This document shows, in pieces, positions 27,477 through 36,914 of a stretch of 64,000 nt of DNA. The stretch lies in the NCBI GenBank assembly GCA_963675565.2, contig CAXXYD010000002.1, positions 868,001 to 932,000 of the forward strand. Reading direction: 5' to 3'. A model generated the notes under the pieces. It saw only the letters and a list, made by a program, of their open reading frames with translations. It had not been told where the DNA came from and ran no database searches. The translations under genes were made by a program, and so were the position numbers. Within the stretch, counting starts at the first letter, position 1. Each line of letters starts with the position of its first letter. The DNA is from JARRKU01 sp963675565. GTDB taxonomy: Bacteria; Desulfobacterota; Desulfobacteria; Desulfobacterales; Desulfosarcinaceae.

Positions 27477-28955
27477 TCAAACCTTAATTAAAAATGGATC
27501 CCGAAGGTCAGAAGACAGATCCATCATGACGTTTTTCACTTGTGTATAGTCGAGAAGGGCCTCTTCGCCACGCTCCCGGCCATACCCGCTTTGTTTGTAC
27601 CCGCCAAATGGCGCTTGGGCCGCAGAGGAGCGATATGTGTTTATCCAAACCACCCCGGCTTTAATCGCCCTCGCCATTCTATGGGCCCGATTCAGATCGC
27701 TTGTCCAGACTCCCGAAGCTAAGCCATATAGCGTATCATTGGCAATTTGGATGGCTTCATCCTCACTTTTAAACCGAATCACGGACAGAACGGGACCAAA
27801 AACCTCGGTTTGAGCAATAATCATATCATTGGTTGCCTCCAACACAGTAGGCGCAATAAAATAGCCTTTGGATAAATCACCGTGTTGCACCCTTTCCCCG
27901 CCTGTAAGCACCTTGGCGCCTTCGGCTATGGCTTTATCAATATAATTCAGAATTTCTTCAAATTGTTTTCGATTGGCAACAGGCCCCATTTCCGTTTCTT
28001 TTTCGAGAGGATTACCCAGGCGGATTTTTTTGGCTCTCGCCACAATTGTGTTCACGACTTGCTCAAATACGGAGTCCTCAACCAAAAGCCTGGAACCTGC
28101 GATGCAAGATTGTCCGGTGGCCGCAAAAATGCCTGCAATGGCGCCAACTATTGCCCGGTCCATATTGGCATCAGCGAAAATAATATTGGGGCTTTTTCCA
28201 CCAAGTTCCAGCGTCACGCGGGTTATATTGTCACTGGCGTTTCGAAGGATATGCCGGCCGGTACTTGTTCCGCCCGTAAAACTGATCTTGTCGATTTCAG
28301 GAGACTTGGTTAGACAGTCACCGACTTCGCTTCCGCCACCGGTTACAACGTTGAAAACGCCTTTTGGGAATCCAGCCGCTTCAACTAATTTCGCAAACTC
28401 CAGTGTGGAAGCCGAAGTATAGCTCGATGGTTTCACCACGGCTGTATTTCCCGCTGCAACAGCAGGGGGAAATTTATTGGCTAACAATGTAATCGGCGAA
28501 TTCCACGCAGTTATTAACAGGACAACCCCCAATGGTTCCCGGATCGTATAATCAAACATGGAAGGATTATCCAAAGGGATCACTTTCCCATACAATTTGT
28601 CCGCGCAGCCAGCAAAAAATCGAAAAATCCGCGCAGCATAGTGCATTTGGACCTCCGTTTCACGAATAACCTTCCCGTTATCGGTACTTTCAATTTCAGC
28701 CAGGTGAGGAGCGTGGACATCGATGAGATCCGCCAGTTCATTCATCAGCTTGGCGCGCTGGGCGCCATTGACCCGCCCCCATTGATTGTTAAAAGCGTCA
28801 CGGGCTGAAGAAATCGCTTTCTCTGCATCCTGTTCATCAGCCTTTGGAACCACGGCCCACGCTTCTCTATTATAGGGGTTTTCACTATTAAACATTTCCC
28901 CTGAAGAGCTGTTCACCCATTCTCCGTCAATATACATTCGATAAACAGTTTTCAT
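27477..28955 (-). CDS. NAD(P)-dependent aldehyde dehydrogenase
   Basis: A 492-aa enzyme of the aldehyde dehydrogenase superfamily. The ATG at 28955 is preferred to 28961 because GGAG is 6 nt before it. Catalytic residues are present: glutamate in 'VTLELGGKSPNIIF', cysteine in 'ATGQSCIAGSRLL', and NAD-site 'FTGGTSTGRHI'. The C-terminal 'PFGGYKQSGYGRERGEEAL' is typical of the BADH/vanillin-type subgroup. The gene is visibly more AT-rich than its neighbours. It is the last gene of the island; a 363-bp gap separates it from the CoA-transferase gene, so it may have its own promoter. Likely substrate is the aldehyde made by the pathway encoded upstream. Confidence 0.92.
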   Translation of the reverse strand: MKTVYRMYIDGEWVNSSSGEMFNSENPYNREAWAVVPKADEQDAEKAISSARDAFNNQWGRVNGAQRAKLMNELADLIDVHAPHLAEIESTDNGKVIRETEVQMHYAARIFRFFAGCADKLYGKVIPLDNPSMFDYTIREPLGVVLLITAWNSPITLLANKFPPAVAAGNTAVVKPSSYTSASTLEFAKLVEAAGFPKGVFNVVTGGGSEVGDCLTKSPEIDKISFTGGTSTGRHILRNASDNITRVTLELGGKSPNIIFADANMDRAIVGAIAGIFAATGQSCIAGSRLLVEDSVFEQVVNTIVARAKKIRLGNPLEKETEMGPVANRKQFEEILNYIDKAIAEGAKVLTGGERVQHGDLSKGYFIAPTVLEATNDMIIAQTEVFGPVLSVIRFKSEDEAIQIANDTLYGLASGVWTSDLNRAHRMARAIKAGVVWINTYRSSAAQAPFGGYKQSGYGRERGEEALLDYTQVKNVMMDLSSDLRDPFLIKV

Positions 28956-29318
28956 CTTCATCTCCTTTGCCAGTTATACAGTGAGAAAGCATTGAGCAGA
29001 TTTCATAGGTTATCACCCACGGTATGTTACTGTCCGGGTCATGTAATGCAGGTCGTGGAATATCGTTTACAGATCTTAACCATGGCTGTGAAGGAGAAAA
29101 TGGTGAGATATATGCAATCTGCGGTTTTGCAGGCTCCAATGTGTTCTAACTGAACGTTCAGACGGAGCATTTCTGAATGCTTCCCTCCGGCCGGAAAGAC
29201 GACCGGACAATCCCCAGTTCACGAATCGGGGCCTGCAGATGGACATGTTTTTCTGCTCCGTGAAACACCTGAAAAACGGCACAGTGGTCCAGCCCATTTC
29301 ATTTATTGAGCACGACAA
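28956..29318. other. gap between CoA-transferase and aldehyde dehydrogenase genes
   Basis: About 360 bases with no gene. It contains a perfect 12-bp palindrome CTGAACGTTCAG (29150-29161), a possible regulator site for the aldehyde dehydrogenase gene. No clear promoter boxes could be assigned. Confidence 0.35.
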
Positions 29319-30533
29319 TCAGAAAACAGCCTTTTCCTTTCTCAAGTCGGCTATCTGGGAACGGGTCAATTTTAAAAGGCCACTTAAAACCGCATCCGTG
29401 TGTTCGCCCAAAAGTGGAGCGGGGGCATTAATTTCGGTTGGTGTTTCAGAAAGATTTATGGGAGATCCGATAACCTTCATTTTCCCCGCTACGGGATGTT
29501 CAACTTCGCGGATCATTCGCCTTGCCACGGCTATATGCTCATCTTCCACGACATCCTTGGCCGTGTAAATTGGCGCACAGGGTATCTGTTTCAACATTAA
29601 AAAATTAACCACCTCTTTGACGTCCCGATTTGATGTCCAGTCTTCGACGATTCGTTTTATCTCCTCGTGTGCTTTTACACGATCATAATTATCTTTGTAG
29701 TTGGCCTTCTCAAGCAGGTCCGATCGCTCGATCGCCCGGCAGAAGACTTCCCACAATTTATTGTTCCCAACGGCAATGACAACCCAGCCGTTTTTTGCCT
29801 TGAAGGTGTCATAGGGGTAGATAAATTCATATCGGTTACCGGTCCGTTGAGGTACCCGCTGTTCGACCAGGTAGATCTGAATGATGGTTTCCATGGCCGA
29901 GACCACAGAGTCGACCAAGGAAATATCAACTTTCTGCCCCGGCTTTCCGTTTTTGATGGCCAGCAGGCTCGTCAGAATACCGATACAGGCGCTCAGGCCG
30001 CCCAAGACATCGGCGATCGCCGTGCCCGTCCGCGTCGGCGGGCCGTCAGGCCAGCCGGTGACGCTCATGATGCCACCCATGGCCTGGCCGACAATATCGT
30101 AGCCGGGAAGGTCCTTGTAGGGCCCGAAGTGCCCAAACCCGGAAATGCACGAATACACGATATTCGGGTTGCAGGACTTGAGGGTGTCGTAGCCCAGTCC
30201 CATTTTTTCCATCGTGCCCGGCCTGAAATTTTCCAGAACGACGTCCGCGCAGGCAACAAGATCCATAAAAACTTTTTTCGCCTTCAGATTTTTAAGGTTT
30301 AAAACAACGCTCTTTTTGTTTCGGTTCAAATTCATAAAATAGGCACTCTCGGCGCCGATAAACGGCGGATAACGCCTCGAGTCATCGCCTTGGCCAGGCA
30401 TCTCGATCTTGATGATTTCGGCCCCCAAATCCCCCAGTAGCATAGTGCAAAACGGCCCGGCCAGCACCCGCGTCAGATCGATAACCCGGATTCCGGAGAG
30501 TGCGCCTTTTTTTTTATCTGACTGTTTCTTCAC
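29319..30533 (-). CDS. family III CoA-transferase (CaiB/BaiF type)
   Basis: A 404-aa protein starting at GTG with AAGGGG upstream. Family III CoA-transferases move CoA between acyl-CoA donors and free acids through an aspartyl anhydride. Seen here: 'LSGIRVIDLTRVLAGPFCTMLLGDLGAEIIKIE', 'YFMNLNRNKKSVVLNLK', and the catalytic aspartate in 'DLPGYDIVGQAMGG', plus 'VDISLVDSVVSAMET'. Within the island it would activate the imported acid. The exact acid cannot be read from the sequence. Confidence 0.92.
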   Translation of the reverse strand: MKKQSDKKKGALSGIRVIDLTRVLAGPFCTMLLGDLGAEIIKIEMPGQGDDSRRYPPFIGAESAYFMNLNRNKKSVVLNLKNLKAKKVFMDLVACADVVLENFRPGTMEKMGLGYDTLKSCNPNIVYSCISGFGHFGPYKDLPGYDIVGQAMGGIMSVTGWPDGPPTRTGTAIADVLGGLSACIGILTSLLAIKNGKPGQKVDISLVDSVVSAMETIIQIYLVEQRVPQRTGNRYEFIYPYDTFKAKNGWVVIAVGNNKLWEVFCRAIERSDLLEKANYKDNYDRVKAHEEIKRIVEDWTSNRDVKEVVNFLMLKQIPCAPIYTAKDVVEDEHIAVARRMIREVEHPVAGKMKVIGSPINLSETPTEINAPAPLLGEHTDAVLSGLLKLTRSQIADLRKEKAVF

Positions 30534-30554
30534 TTGCTTCCCCTTATGATCCTG

Positions 30555-31337
30555 TCAGGGCCTGAACCCCAGAAGGCTGGAAATCTCAATGCAGGTCTCT
30601 TTGATAATGGGTACGAAATCGGCAAGCGCGTCCTGGATGTGGTGACGCACAAGCGGAAAGGAGATGTTCATTGCGGCGATCGCCTCGCCGCTATGGTCGC
30701 GGATGGGACCGGCAATGGCAAACAACCCCTTTTCGAGTTCTTCGTTGTTGATGGCCGTGCCCGTGGTGCGAATACCCGCCAGTTCCTCAATGAACCGTGA
30801 ACGCGAAGTAATCGTTTTGGCCGTACGCGGTTGAAAAACAAGTTTATCCAAGACCTCAACCAACTTGTTTTCCGGCAGGTAGGCCAGGATAGCCTTGCCC
30901 ATGCTTGAGCAGTGTACTGGAAGCCTGGAGCCAACATAGAGATTTGAATTGACGATAAAATTTGCCTCAATCCGCTCAACGAAAACGACTTCGGCACCGT
31001 CGAGGATCGTCAGGTTGACTGTCTCGTTCGTTTGCGCCCGGATACGCCGCATGTACGGAACGGCGATCGTTCGGACACTCTGACGATCCAGGGCGGCCGT
31101 GCCGATGGAGATGTTGCGCGGTCCAAGCTGGTAGCCCTTAGTCTCGGCGGACTGAGTCACGAAATTAAGCCGCCGCATGGTCTGAAGGAGCCGGAAGCAG
31201 GTCGTCTTGGAGAACCCCGCTTCTTTGGAAAGCCGCTCCAGGCTAAGCTCTGTATCGTGTCGGCTCAGAAGAATGAGCAGTTCCAGCCCCTTTTCAAGGG
31301 CGCGTATGTGGTTTCTGCCTTTCGAGTCACTGTTCAT
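30555..31337 (-). CDS. IclR family transcriptional regulator
   Basis: About 260 aa from the ATG at 31337; a TTG at 31382 would add 15 residues. N-terminal winged helix ('IRALEKGLELLILLSR', 'LSLERLSKEAGFSKTTCFRLLQTM') and C-terminal GAF-like effector domain ('VHCSSMGKAILAYLP', 'GLFAIAGPIRDHSGEAIAAMNIS') are typical. Lying inside the catabolic cluster between BKACE and CoA-transferase genes, it is the likely local regulator, sensing a pathway substrate or intermediate. Confidence 0.93.
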   Translation of the reverse strand: MNSDSKGRNHIRALEKGLELLILLSRHDTELSLERLSKEAGFSKTTCFRLLQTMRRLNFVTQSAETKGYQLGPRNISIGTAALDRQSVRTIAVPYMRRIRAQTNETVNLTILDGAEVVFVERIEANFIVNSNLYVGSRLPVHCSSMGKAILAYLPENKLVEVLDKLVFQPRTAKTITSRSRFIEELAGIRTTGTAINNEELEKGLFAIAGPIRDHSGEAIAAMNISFPLVRHHIQDALADFVPIIKETCIEISSLLGFRP

Positions 31338-31414
31338 GTTTTCGAATCCGTGGTTATTCGCAAAAGCCGGTCTATTTTTCAAAACAGGTTAAAATAAGGA
31401 TCGCTGGCAGTCAA

Positions 31415-32260
31415 TTAGATCATGGGCAGGATGCTATCTTTTCGTCCCGGATCCAGGGACAAGATCCGCCTCGCTTCAGCAGGGCTGGCGATATCGCGAC
31501 CCACTTCGCGGGCAATGGCAACCACTTTTTCCACCAGCGTTGGGTTCGTGGCCGGGGATCCGTCCGGCATGCGAAGGTTATCTTCCAGCCCGACCCGTAC
31601 ATGTCCACCCATCACGATGGCCGCAGCGGCCATGGGTATTTCGGCTTTACCGATTCCGGCCACTGTCCAGGTGGAACCCGAAGGGATGCTTTCTGACAAA
31701 AAAACGAGGTTTCTTACGCTGGCTGGCATGGCACCCGGTGCACCCAGTACAAAATCGAAATGCATTGGAGCGTCAATGAAACCCTTTTTATGCAGAAATC
31801 GCGCGTTGTTGATCATGCCGGCTTCAAACACTTCGATTTCAGGTTTAACGCCCGTATCCCGGAACACGGTGGCCAGATACTCGATAAATTCCGGCGCGTT
31901 GGCGTAAACGATGCCGGGCAGATTGTTGGAGCCGGTAGTGAAGCTGGCCATTTCGGGAAGCAGCCGCACAGGATTGACGCGCGCATTCGGTTCTGTCCCT
32001 GCCCGGGCGCCCGTGGAAAGCTGAATAATCACATTTGGCGCCTTCTGCTTGATAGCAGCGACGATCTGCTTATAGACGGTCAAGTCCAAAGTCGGCTTTT
32101 GCTCCTGGTCGCGGGCATGTACATGAAACAGGCATGCACCGGCATCCTCACATGCCATGACGTCGGCAGCGATCTCGGCCGGCGTTACGGGAAGGTTGGG
32201 ATTCATCTTTTTGGTTGGAACATTTCCAGTCAGCGCGACCGTAATAACCAATTTCTCCAT
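31415..32260 (-). CDS. beta-keto acid cleavage enzyme (BKACE, DUF849)
   Basis: A 281-aa TIM-barrel zinc enzyme with GAGGAAG before the ATG. BKACE proteins condense a beta-keto acid with acetyl-CoA and split it to acetoacetate and a new acyl-CoA; the prototype acts on 3-keto-5-aminohexanoate. Zinc histidines are in 'FHVHARD', the family loop 'PEIEVFEAGMI' is present, and the C-terminal catalytic region 'GGHVRVGLEDNLRM' is intact. The residues that set side-chain preference cannot be interpreted by eye. Neighbours (dehydrogenase, CoA-transferase) fit a catabolic route ending in acetyl-CoA units. Confidence 0.93.
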   Translation of the reverse strand: MEKLVITVALTGNVPTKKMNPNLPVTPAEIAADVMACEDAGACLFHVHARDQEQKPTLDLTVYKQIVAAIKQKAPNVIIQLSTGARAGTEPNARVNPVRLLPEMASFTTGSNNLPGIVYANAPEFIEYLATVFRDTGVKPEIEVFEAGMINNARFLHKKGFIDAPMHFDFVLGAPGAMPASVRNLVFLSESIPSGSTWTVAGIGKAEIPMAAAAIVMGGHVRVGLEDNLRMPDGSPATNPTLVEKVVAIAREVGRDIASPAEARRILSLDPGRKDSILPMI

Positions 32261-32284
32261 AGGTCTTCCTCGAATGCTGATTCG

Positions 32285-33184
32285 CTATTTGAATTGCGGC
32301 TTGCGGAACACAACGCCCAACAGGCCCTCGAACAATTTGATCATGGCCCCCTTATCCTCATCGCCATAGCCCGACCGGAGAGCCCTCTGATACGTAGCGG
32401 TTGCAGCCTGGACTACGGGAAGGGGAATCTCTTGTGTGGCGGAAATATTCAACGCACCGGCCATGTCTTTGTATGCATTTTTCATGCTGTAGCCGTGGGT
32501 GAACCGACCCTCCAGAATATTTGGAATAAAGGTTTCCGAAGCAAAGCTGCGCCCTGACCCGGTGTTGATGACCTGGGTAATCTTTTCCGCGTCCAACCCC
32601 AGTGCGACAGCCATGGGCAGCACTTCAGCCAAAGCCGCCATATGGGTGTTGAACAGCAGCTGGTTGACAAGCTTGGCCAACTGCCCACTGCCCACGTCAC
32701 CCATGTGGACGATCCGGTTTCCCATGGCGTTCAAGGCCGTGCGGATCTTTTCCAGGATTTGCTGTGGTCCTCCGAACATGATCGTCAACGTCGCGTCCCT
32801 TGCACGCTGTTCCATACCCGTCACCGGCGCATCGACAAAGTCGATCCCTTGTGTGGACAGCTTTTTGGCAAAATCGATAGTCCACAAATAGTCCGTCGTG
32901 CCGCAGTCCACTACGAGCAAGTTTGGTCGCGCCCCCTGGACGATACCGTCGGCTCCGCAAACCACCTCCTGGACCACCCCCTTGTGCGGGAGGCTGAGAA
33001 AGATCTTGTCCACCTTAGCGCTCAGTTCGGCAGGCGTGGGCGCGCTTTCCGCGCCCAGATCCGTAAGGGGTTTCACGGACTGAACGTCGATGTCGCAAAC
33101 GATGAGCGTGAACCCAGCCTGAAGCAGGTTGGCGGCCATCCACCGGCCCATCTGCCCCAGACCGATAAATCCTAATTTTTCCAT
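32285..33184 (-). CDS. beta-hydroxyacid dehydrogenase (3-hydroxyisobutyrate dehydrogenase family)
   Basis: A 299-aa NAD(P) enzyme. The nucleotide motif is 'GFIGLGQMGRWMAANLLQAGF', the substrate loop 'FVDAPVTGMEQRA' and the catalytic lysine in 'GDVGSGQLAKLVNQLL' fit the family, which oxidises beta-hydroxyacids to semialdehydes or keto acids. It could make the beta-keto acid for the adjacent BKACE, or the aldehyde for the aldehyde dehydrogenase. It is separated from BKACE by 24 nt. Confidence 0.92.
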   Translation of the reverse strand: MEKLGFIGLGQMGRWMAANLLQAGFTLIVCDIDVQSVKPLTDLGAESAPTPAELSAKVDKIFLSLPHKGVVQEVVCGADGIVQGARPNLLVVDCGTTDYLWTIDFAKKLSTQGIDFVDAPVTGMEQRARDATLTIMFGGPQQILEKIRTALNAMGNRIVHMGDVGSGQLAKLVNQLLFNTHMAALAEVLPMAVALGLDAEKITQVINTGSGRSFASETFIPNILEGRFTHGYSMKNAYKDMAGALNISATQEIPLPVVQAATATYQRALRSGYGDEDKGAMIKLFEGLLGVVFRKPQFK

Positions 33185-33330
33185 GCGCTATCTCCGTATG
33201 TATCGGCTAGTTCCCGAGGTTCTGCGCTAATCGCTTTAACAAGCTATTGCCTAAGACCGTCACTCTCCCGGGACAATCCGGAAAATTTGACTTCACATGA
33301 AGCAGCATTTTCAATGCCACTGCAACAGGA

Positions 33331-33351
33331 CCCCCGGTGGATGACCGGGGG
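33331..33351 (-). terminator. GC-rich hairpin downstream of the TAXI gene
   Basis: CCCCCGGT (33331-33338) pairs with ACCGGGGG (33344-33351) across a 5-nt loop, just after the stop of the TAXI gene on the minus strand. No T run follows, so it may stabilise the mRNA 3' end or uncouple transporter from enzyme expression rather than fully terminate. Confidence 0.5.
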
Positions 33352-33362
33352 GCCGGTGAAAC

Positions 33363-34310
33363 TTACATAAGTCCGAGTTCTTTGTAATATTTGGCGGCAC
33401 CCGGATGCAGGGGAGCCAACACCTTTACCCCCGGATCGAACTTCCAGCGGCCGATGGCCTTGTGGACATTTTCAGTCAGCCATGGCTGGTTTTCGTGGAT
33501 GGTTTTCATTATCTGATAGATCAGCTCTTCCGGCAGATCGGCGCTGCAAACCCAGGGTCCGGCTTCGGTGAAGGTGTGGATCTCACCCTGGTCCTTATAG
33601 GTGCCGGCGGGAATCGTTTCTGGCGGCAAAGAGGGATATTTGGCCTGGATTTTGGCCAGGACATCGTCCGGGAAGCTCAGAATCTTAACCTTGCGAATGG
33701 TTGTCAGCTCCATGAAGGTAGAATTGGGCCAACCTACATCACCGAAGACGACGTCGATACGACCGTCCTTGAAGGCGTCGGAGCCTTGGCCTTGTGTAAT
33801 TCGCTGGGCCTTCATATCCTTGTCCGGGTCAACACCGAACAGTTTCAATACGAGTTCGGAACAGACCAATCCCGCACTTCCCGGCGCATCCAGGGCAACT
33901 TTCTTGCCCTTCATGTCGGCAAAAGAGTTAATACCGCTGTCCGCACCCACAGCCCAGTGGACAGTGCTGCCATGGATAAAAAACATAGAACGAACGTTGG
34001 GCAGCTTGCCTTCCAGACCTGCGCCGACCACGCCGATCCAACAAATCAGCCCCATGTCCGCCTTGCCACGGTTAACCAGCTGCGCATTTTCAACTGAGCC
34101 TGCGGTCACCTCGGCGGTGGCCGCATCGACCATGTCCAATTTGCTGCGCAACAGTTCGCCAACACCGCCGCCGGCAGGATAGTAAGTGCCACCGGTACCG
34201 CCGGTGGCGATGGTCAGTTTGAATTTTTCGGCACATTGACCCTGTTCAGGCGGCAGCATTCCCAATGTCGCCATAGCCACTATTAGCAGTATTATCCATT
34301 GCTTCTTCAT
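33363..34310 (-). CDS. TAXI-family TRAP transporter solute-binding protein
   Basis: A 315-aa exported protein with GGAGGG before the ATG and a Sec signal peptide (MKKQWIILLIVAMATLG, cleavage near QCA-EK). 'LTIATGGTGGTYYPAGGGVGELL' is the TAXI-family signature, followed by 'GSVENAQLVNRGKADMGLI'. It delivers a solute, probably a carboxylate, to the fused permease encoded next to it. TAXI ligands are poorly known; the flanking enzymes suggest a hydroxy or keto acid. Confidence 0.94.
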   Translation of the reverse strand: MKKQWIILLIVAMATLGMLPPEQGQCAEKFKLTIATGGTGGTYYPAGGGVGELLRSKLDMVDAATAEVTAGSVENAQLVNRGKADMGLICWIGVVGAGLEGKLPNVRSMFFIHGSTVHWAVGADSGINSFADMKGKKVALDAPGSAGLVCSELVLKLFGVDPDKDMKAQRITQGQGSDAFKDGRIDVVFGDVGWPNSTFMELTTIRKVKILSFPDDVLAKIQAKYPSLPPETIPAGTYKDQGEIHTFTEAGPWVCSADLPEELIYQIMKTIHENQPWLTENVHKAIGRWKFDPGVKVLAPLHPGAAKYYKELGLM

Positions 34311-34439
34311 CGCGCCCTCCTCTGTTTAATTCGATCGTTGGATATGCATTGATACGAAGCGTTCGATTATGGTCTCACCTCCCTCCACAGCCAATTTTGT
34401 TATAGTGTCGCGTGTCACTCTCCCCATCGGCGAAACGAT

Positions 34440-36296
34440 TCATCGCGCCACTGCCTGCGCGCGAACTTTTGGTAATAGGAAGTGGTATCCAACAAGGGTC
34501 AAAGCCATTGCGATACCTGTCAGGTTCAAATAAGAAAAAGGGCAGAAACAGAAAGCGGTGGCGCAAACGAACAGGATCCGGGACAGTATCCCCAAGGGCC
34601 GCGCGATAAATCCTTCCAGGGCAAAAGTTAACCCCATCAGCCCAACGACACCCCGCGCGCCTGCAGCCAGCACATCAAGCAGCCCCCCGGAAAGGATATC
34701 GCTGTAAACGAAAAGCAGCGGAATTAAGTAGAGCCCCTTAGCCAGAGCCCAACTGCTAAGGCCGGTTTTCATCGGATCCGCTCCGGAAATGCCAGCCGCG
34801 GCATAGGCCGCCAGGCAGACCGGCGGTGTGACGTTCGAATCCTGGCTGTACCACATGACGATAAGGTGGGCGGACATGGCACTGATCCCGAGTTCCATTA
34901 AACCCGGAACAGCCAGAACGGCCAGAACGACGTAAGCCGCCGTCACCGGGAGACCCATGCCAAGAAACAAGGAAGCGAGCAAAACCAGCAGGATTGCCAA
35001 GAATTTATACCCCCCCGCCACGGAGATGACCATGGCCGAAAATTTGAGTCCGAGGCCGGTCAAGCCGACGGTACCCACTACGATACCTGCCGCCGCGCAA
35101 GCCGCCGACACCGGAATCGCCTTGAGCGCAGCGCCCTCCAGGGCATTCAGGAATACCGGCCAGGTCATGCGCGATTCCTTGCGAAAGAAGCTTACCACCA
35201 CCAGAGCCAGAATTCCCACGCACACGGAGTAGGTGGGACTGAAACCGAAGGCGAGCAGCATGATCAGCAAAAAAATGGCAAGCATGTAATGGGCGCCTCG
35301 TACCAATTGCTCCCCGATGGCGGGCAGTTCACTGGCAGGAACGCGCTGAATTTGACTTTTCAGTGCACGGATATGGACAAAAAAGGAAACGCTCAAAAAG
35401 TACAAAATCGCTGGAACGATGGAGACAAGGATAATCTTTCGGTATGAGATGCCGGTCCATTCAGCCATGATGAAAGCCGCAGCCCCCATAATAGGCGGAA
35501 CGATCTGGCCACCAGTGGATGCTGCAGCTTCGATGGCACCGGCTACCGTGGGCGAATACCCCACCTTTTTCATCAGCGGGATGGTAAAAGATCCGGTGGC
35601 CACCGTGTTGGCTACGGCACTGCCGGAAATCGAGCCCATCAGCCCGCTGGAAAACACGGCGGTCTGGGCCGGGCCGCTGCGAGTACGCCCAGTCAAGGCA
35701 AAGGCGAAATCAATGAACCACTTGCCTCCACCGGTGGCCTCAAGAAATCCGGCAAACAATACGAAGAAGTAAACGTATTTGACCATCACCCCTAACGGCA
35801 ACCCATGGATTCCCTCCAGGGTCATGTAAGTCTGGGTAATGATCCGGTCGTAATCAAAGCCTCGATGACCGAAGATGCCGGGTATATATCCCCCCAGAAA
35901 GCAATAGAACAGGAATGCCAGCGCTATCAAGACCAGGGGCAGGCCCATGGTCCTGCGGGTGATCTCCAGTACCATCAAAGTGCTGATGGTTCCCATTACG
36001 ATATCACGGACCAGCGGGGCGCCCATCCGCATGCTCATGTTGGGATATTCTATAATAATGTAAAACCCGCTGATCACCGTCATCAAGATCAACAAGCCGT
36101 CAAGGAGCATCCCCTTTCGGCCCCTTTGCAACGGTCGGCTCAATACGATCAGCACCCCGGCGAATATCAGATGCCCCGCGCGCCAGCTCATTTCCGTCAA
36201 AAAACCGATGGTGGCATAATACAGATGATAGGCGGCCATCAAAACCGAAATCCAAAGGATAACCCGTTTTATGATGATAGGCGGTTGTTCCGGCAT
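34440..36296 (-). CDS. TRAP transporter fused permease (4TM/12TM)
   Basis: A 618-aa membrane protein that fuses the small and large TRAP permease subunits, as is usual with TAXI binding proteins. The N-terminal part has four hydrophobic segments, the rest many more. Family blocks include 'FVLFAGFLEATGGGKWFIDFAFALTGRTRSGPAQTAVFSSGLMGSISGSAVAN' (read as separate motifs) and 'GQIVPPIMGAAAFIMAEWTGI'. It uses an ion gradient for uptake. It is the first gene of the island operon, under the promoter near 36480. Confidence 0.94.
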   Translation of the reverse strand: MPEQPPIIIKRVILWISVLMAAYHLYYATIGFLTEMSWRAGHLIFAGVLIVLSRPLQRGRKGMLLDGLLILMTVISGFYIIIEYPNMSMRMGAPLVRDIVMGTISTLMVLEITRRTMGLPLVLIALAFLFYCFLGGYIPGIFGHRGFDYDRIITQTYMTLEGIHGLPLGVMVKYVYFFVLFAGFLEATGGGKWFIDFAFALTGRTRSGPAQTAVFSSGLMGSISGSAVANTVATGSFTIPLMKKVGYSPTVAGAIEAAASTGGQIVPPIMGAAAFIMAEWTGISYRKIILVSIVPAILYFLSVSFFVHIRALKSQIQRVPASELPAIGEQLVRGAHYMLAIFLLIMLLAFGFSPTYSVCVGILALVVVSFFRKESRMTWPVFLNALEGAALKAIPVSAACAAAGIVVGTVGLTGLGLKFSAMVISVAGGYKFLAILLVLLASLFLGMGLPVTAAYVVLAVLAVPGLMELGISAMSAHLIVMWYSQDSNVTPPVCLAAYAAAGISGADPMKTGLSSWALAKGLYLIPLLFVYSDILSGGLLDVLAAGARGVVGLMGLTFALEGFIARPLGILSRILFVCATAFCFCPFSYLNLTGIAMALTLVGYHFLLPKVRAQAVAR

Positions 36297-36451
36297 GAAG
36301 ATTTTCTTCCTTTCACCCGAAGACTTGCGTTGGCTCCGGAGGTTTCACGGGCGTTGCCCACGATAACCGGGCGGTTACATAATGATTAGGGAATATGAAT
36401 AGAGACCCCAATCCTATATTTCACGATGCGGAATTTAATTGCGTATAGTGT

Positions 36452-36481
36452 AATTTACAAAAACAAAATCGTGTTTGTCAA
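36452..36481 (-). promoter_or_regulatory. probable sigma-70 promoter of the island operon
   Basis: On the minus strand TTGACA (36481-36476) is followed after 18 nt by TAAATT (36457-36452). The region is AT-rich and lies about 155 bp before the TRAP permease start, inside the right end of the island. Confidence 0.55.
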
Positions 36482-36569
36482 CTATAATAAATGAACATGC
36501 GCCAGCCATTCGGCGACGAATCAATAGTTTTAACGTGTTAGGGAGTATTCCGTTTGGGTTTCGTTGGCG

Positions 36570-36902
36570 CAAACCCATTGCGATGCGGTCATGGTGGGAC
36601 GGGCAGCATTTGGCAACCCGTTTATTTTTTCCCAGATTATCGACTTGCTCTCCGGCCGGGCCGCCAGGAAAATAGCCCCCCGTGACCGGATCCGGTTGAT
36701 CAACCGATACGTGGACGCTGCCGCAACGTATCTGGGGGAAAAACGCGCCTGTTTTATGATGCGCAGCAAACTGGGCTGGTTTGTCAAAGGGCTGCCCGGT
36801 GCCAGCCACTTCCGGCATTCCATCCGGCACATCGCTTCCCGGCGCCAGGCCCGGGAACTCATTGACGCCTATGGCGCGACATTGGATCTGGAAACGCGCT
36901 GA
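36570..36902 (+). pseudogene. dusB: truncated second copy of dusB (codons 215-324)
   Basis: The stretch encodes the last 110 residues of DusB ('QTHCDAVMVGRAAFGNPFIF' onward, ending LETR) with its stop, identical in DNA to the intact gene. It lacks the FMN-binding start and the catalytic cysteine, and no start signal precedes it. It is a remnant, most simply the original 3' end displaced by the insertion of the island. Confidence 0.93.
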
Positions 36903-36914
36903 ACCGGATCGTCC
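36570..36914 (+). repeat. 345-bp direct repeat, copy B
   Basis: Exact copy of 26895-27239. The left edge is sharp: the first shared base begins codon 215 of dusB, and the preceding sequence (TTTCGTTGGCG) is unrelated to dusB. The right edge fades into about 45 bp of diverged homology, then into sequence not shared with copy A. Confidence 0.97.
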
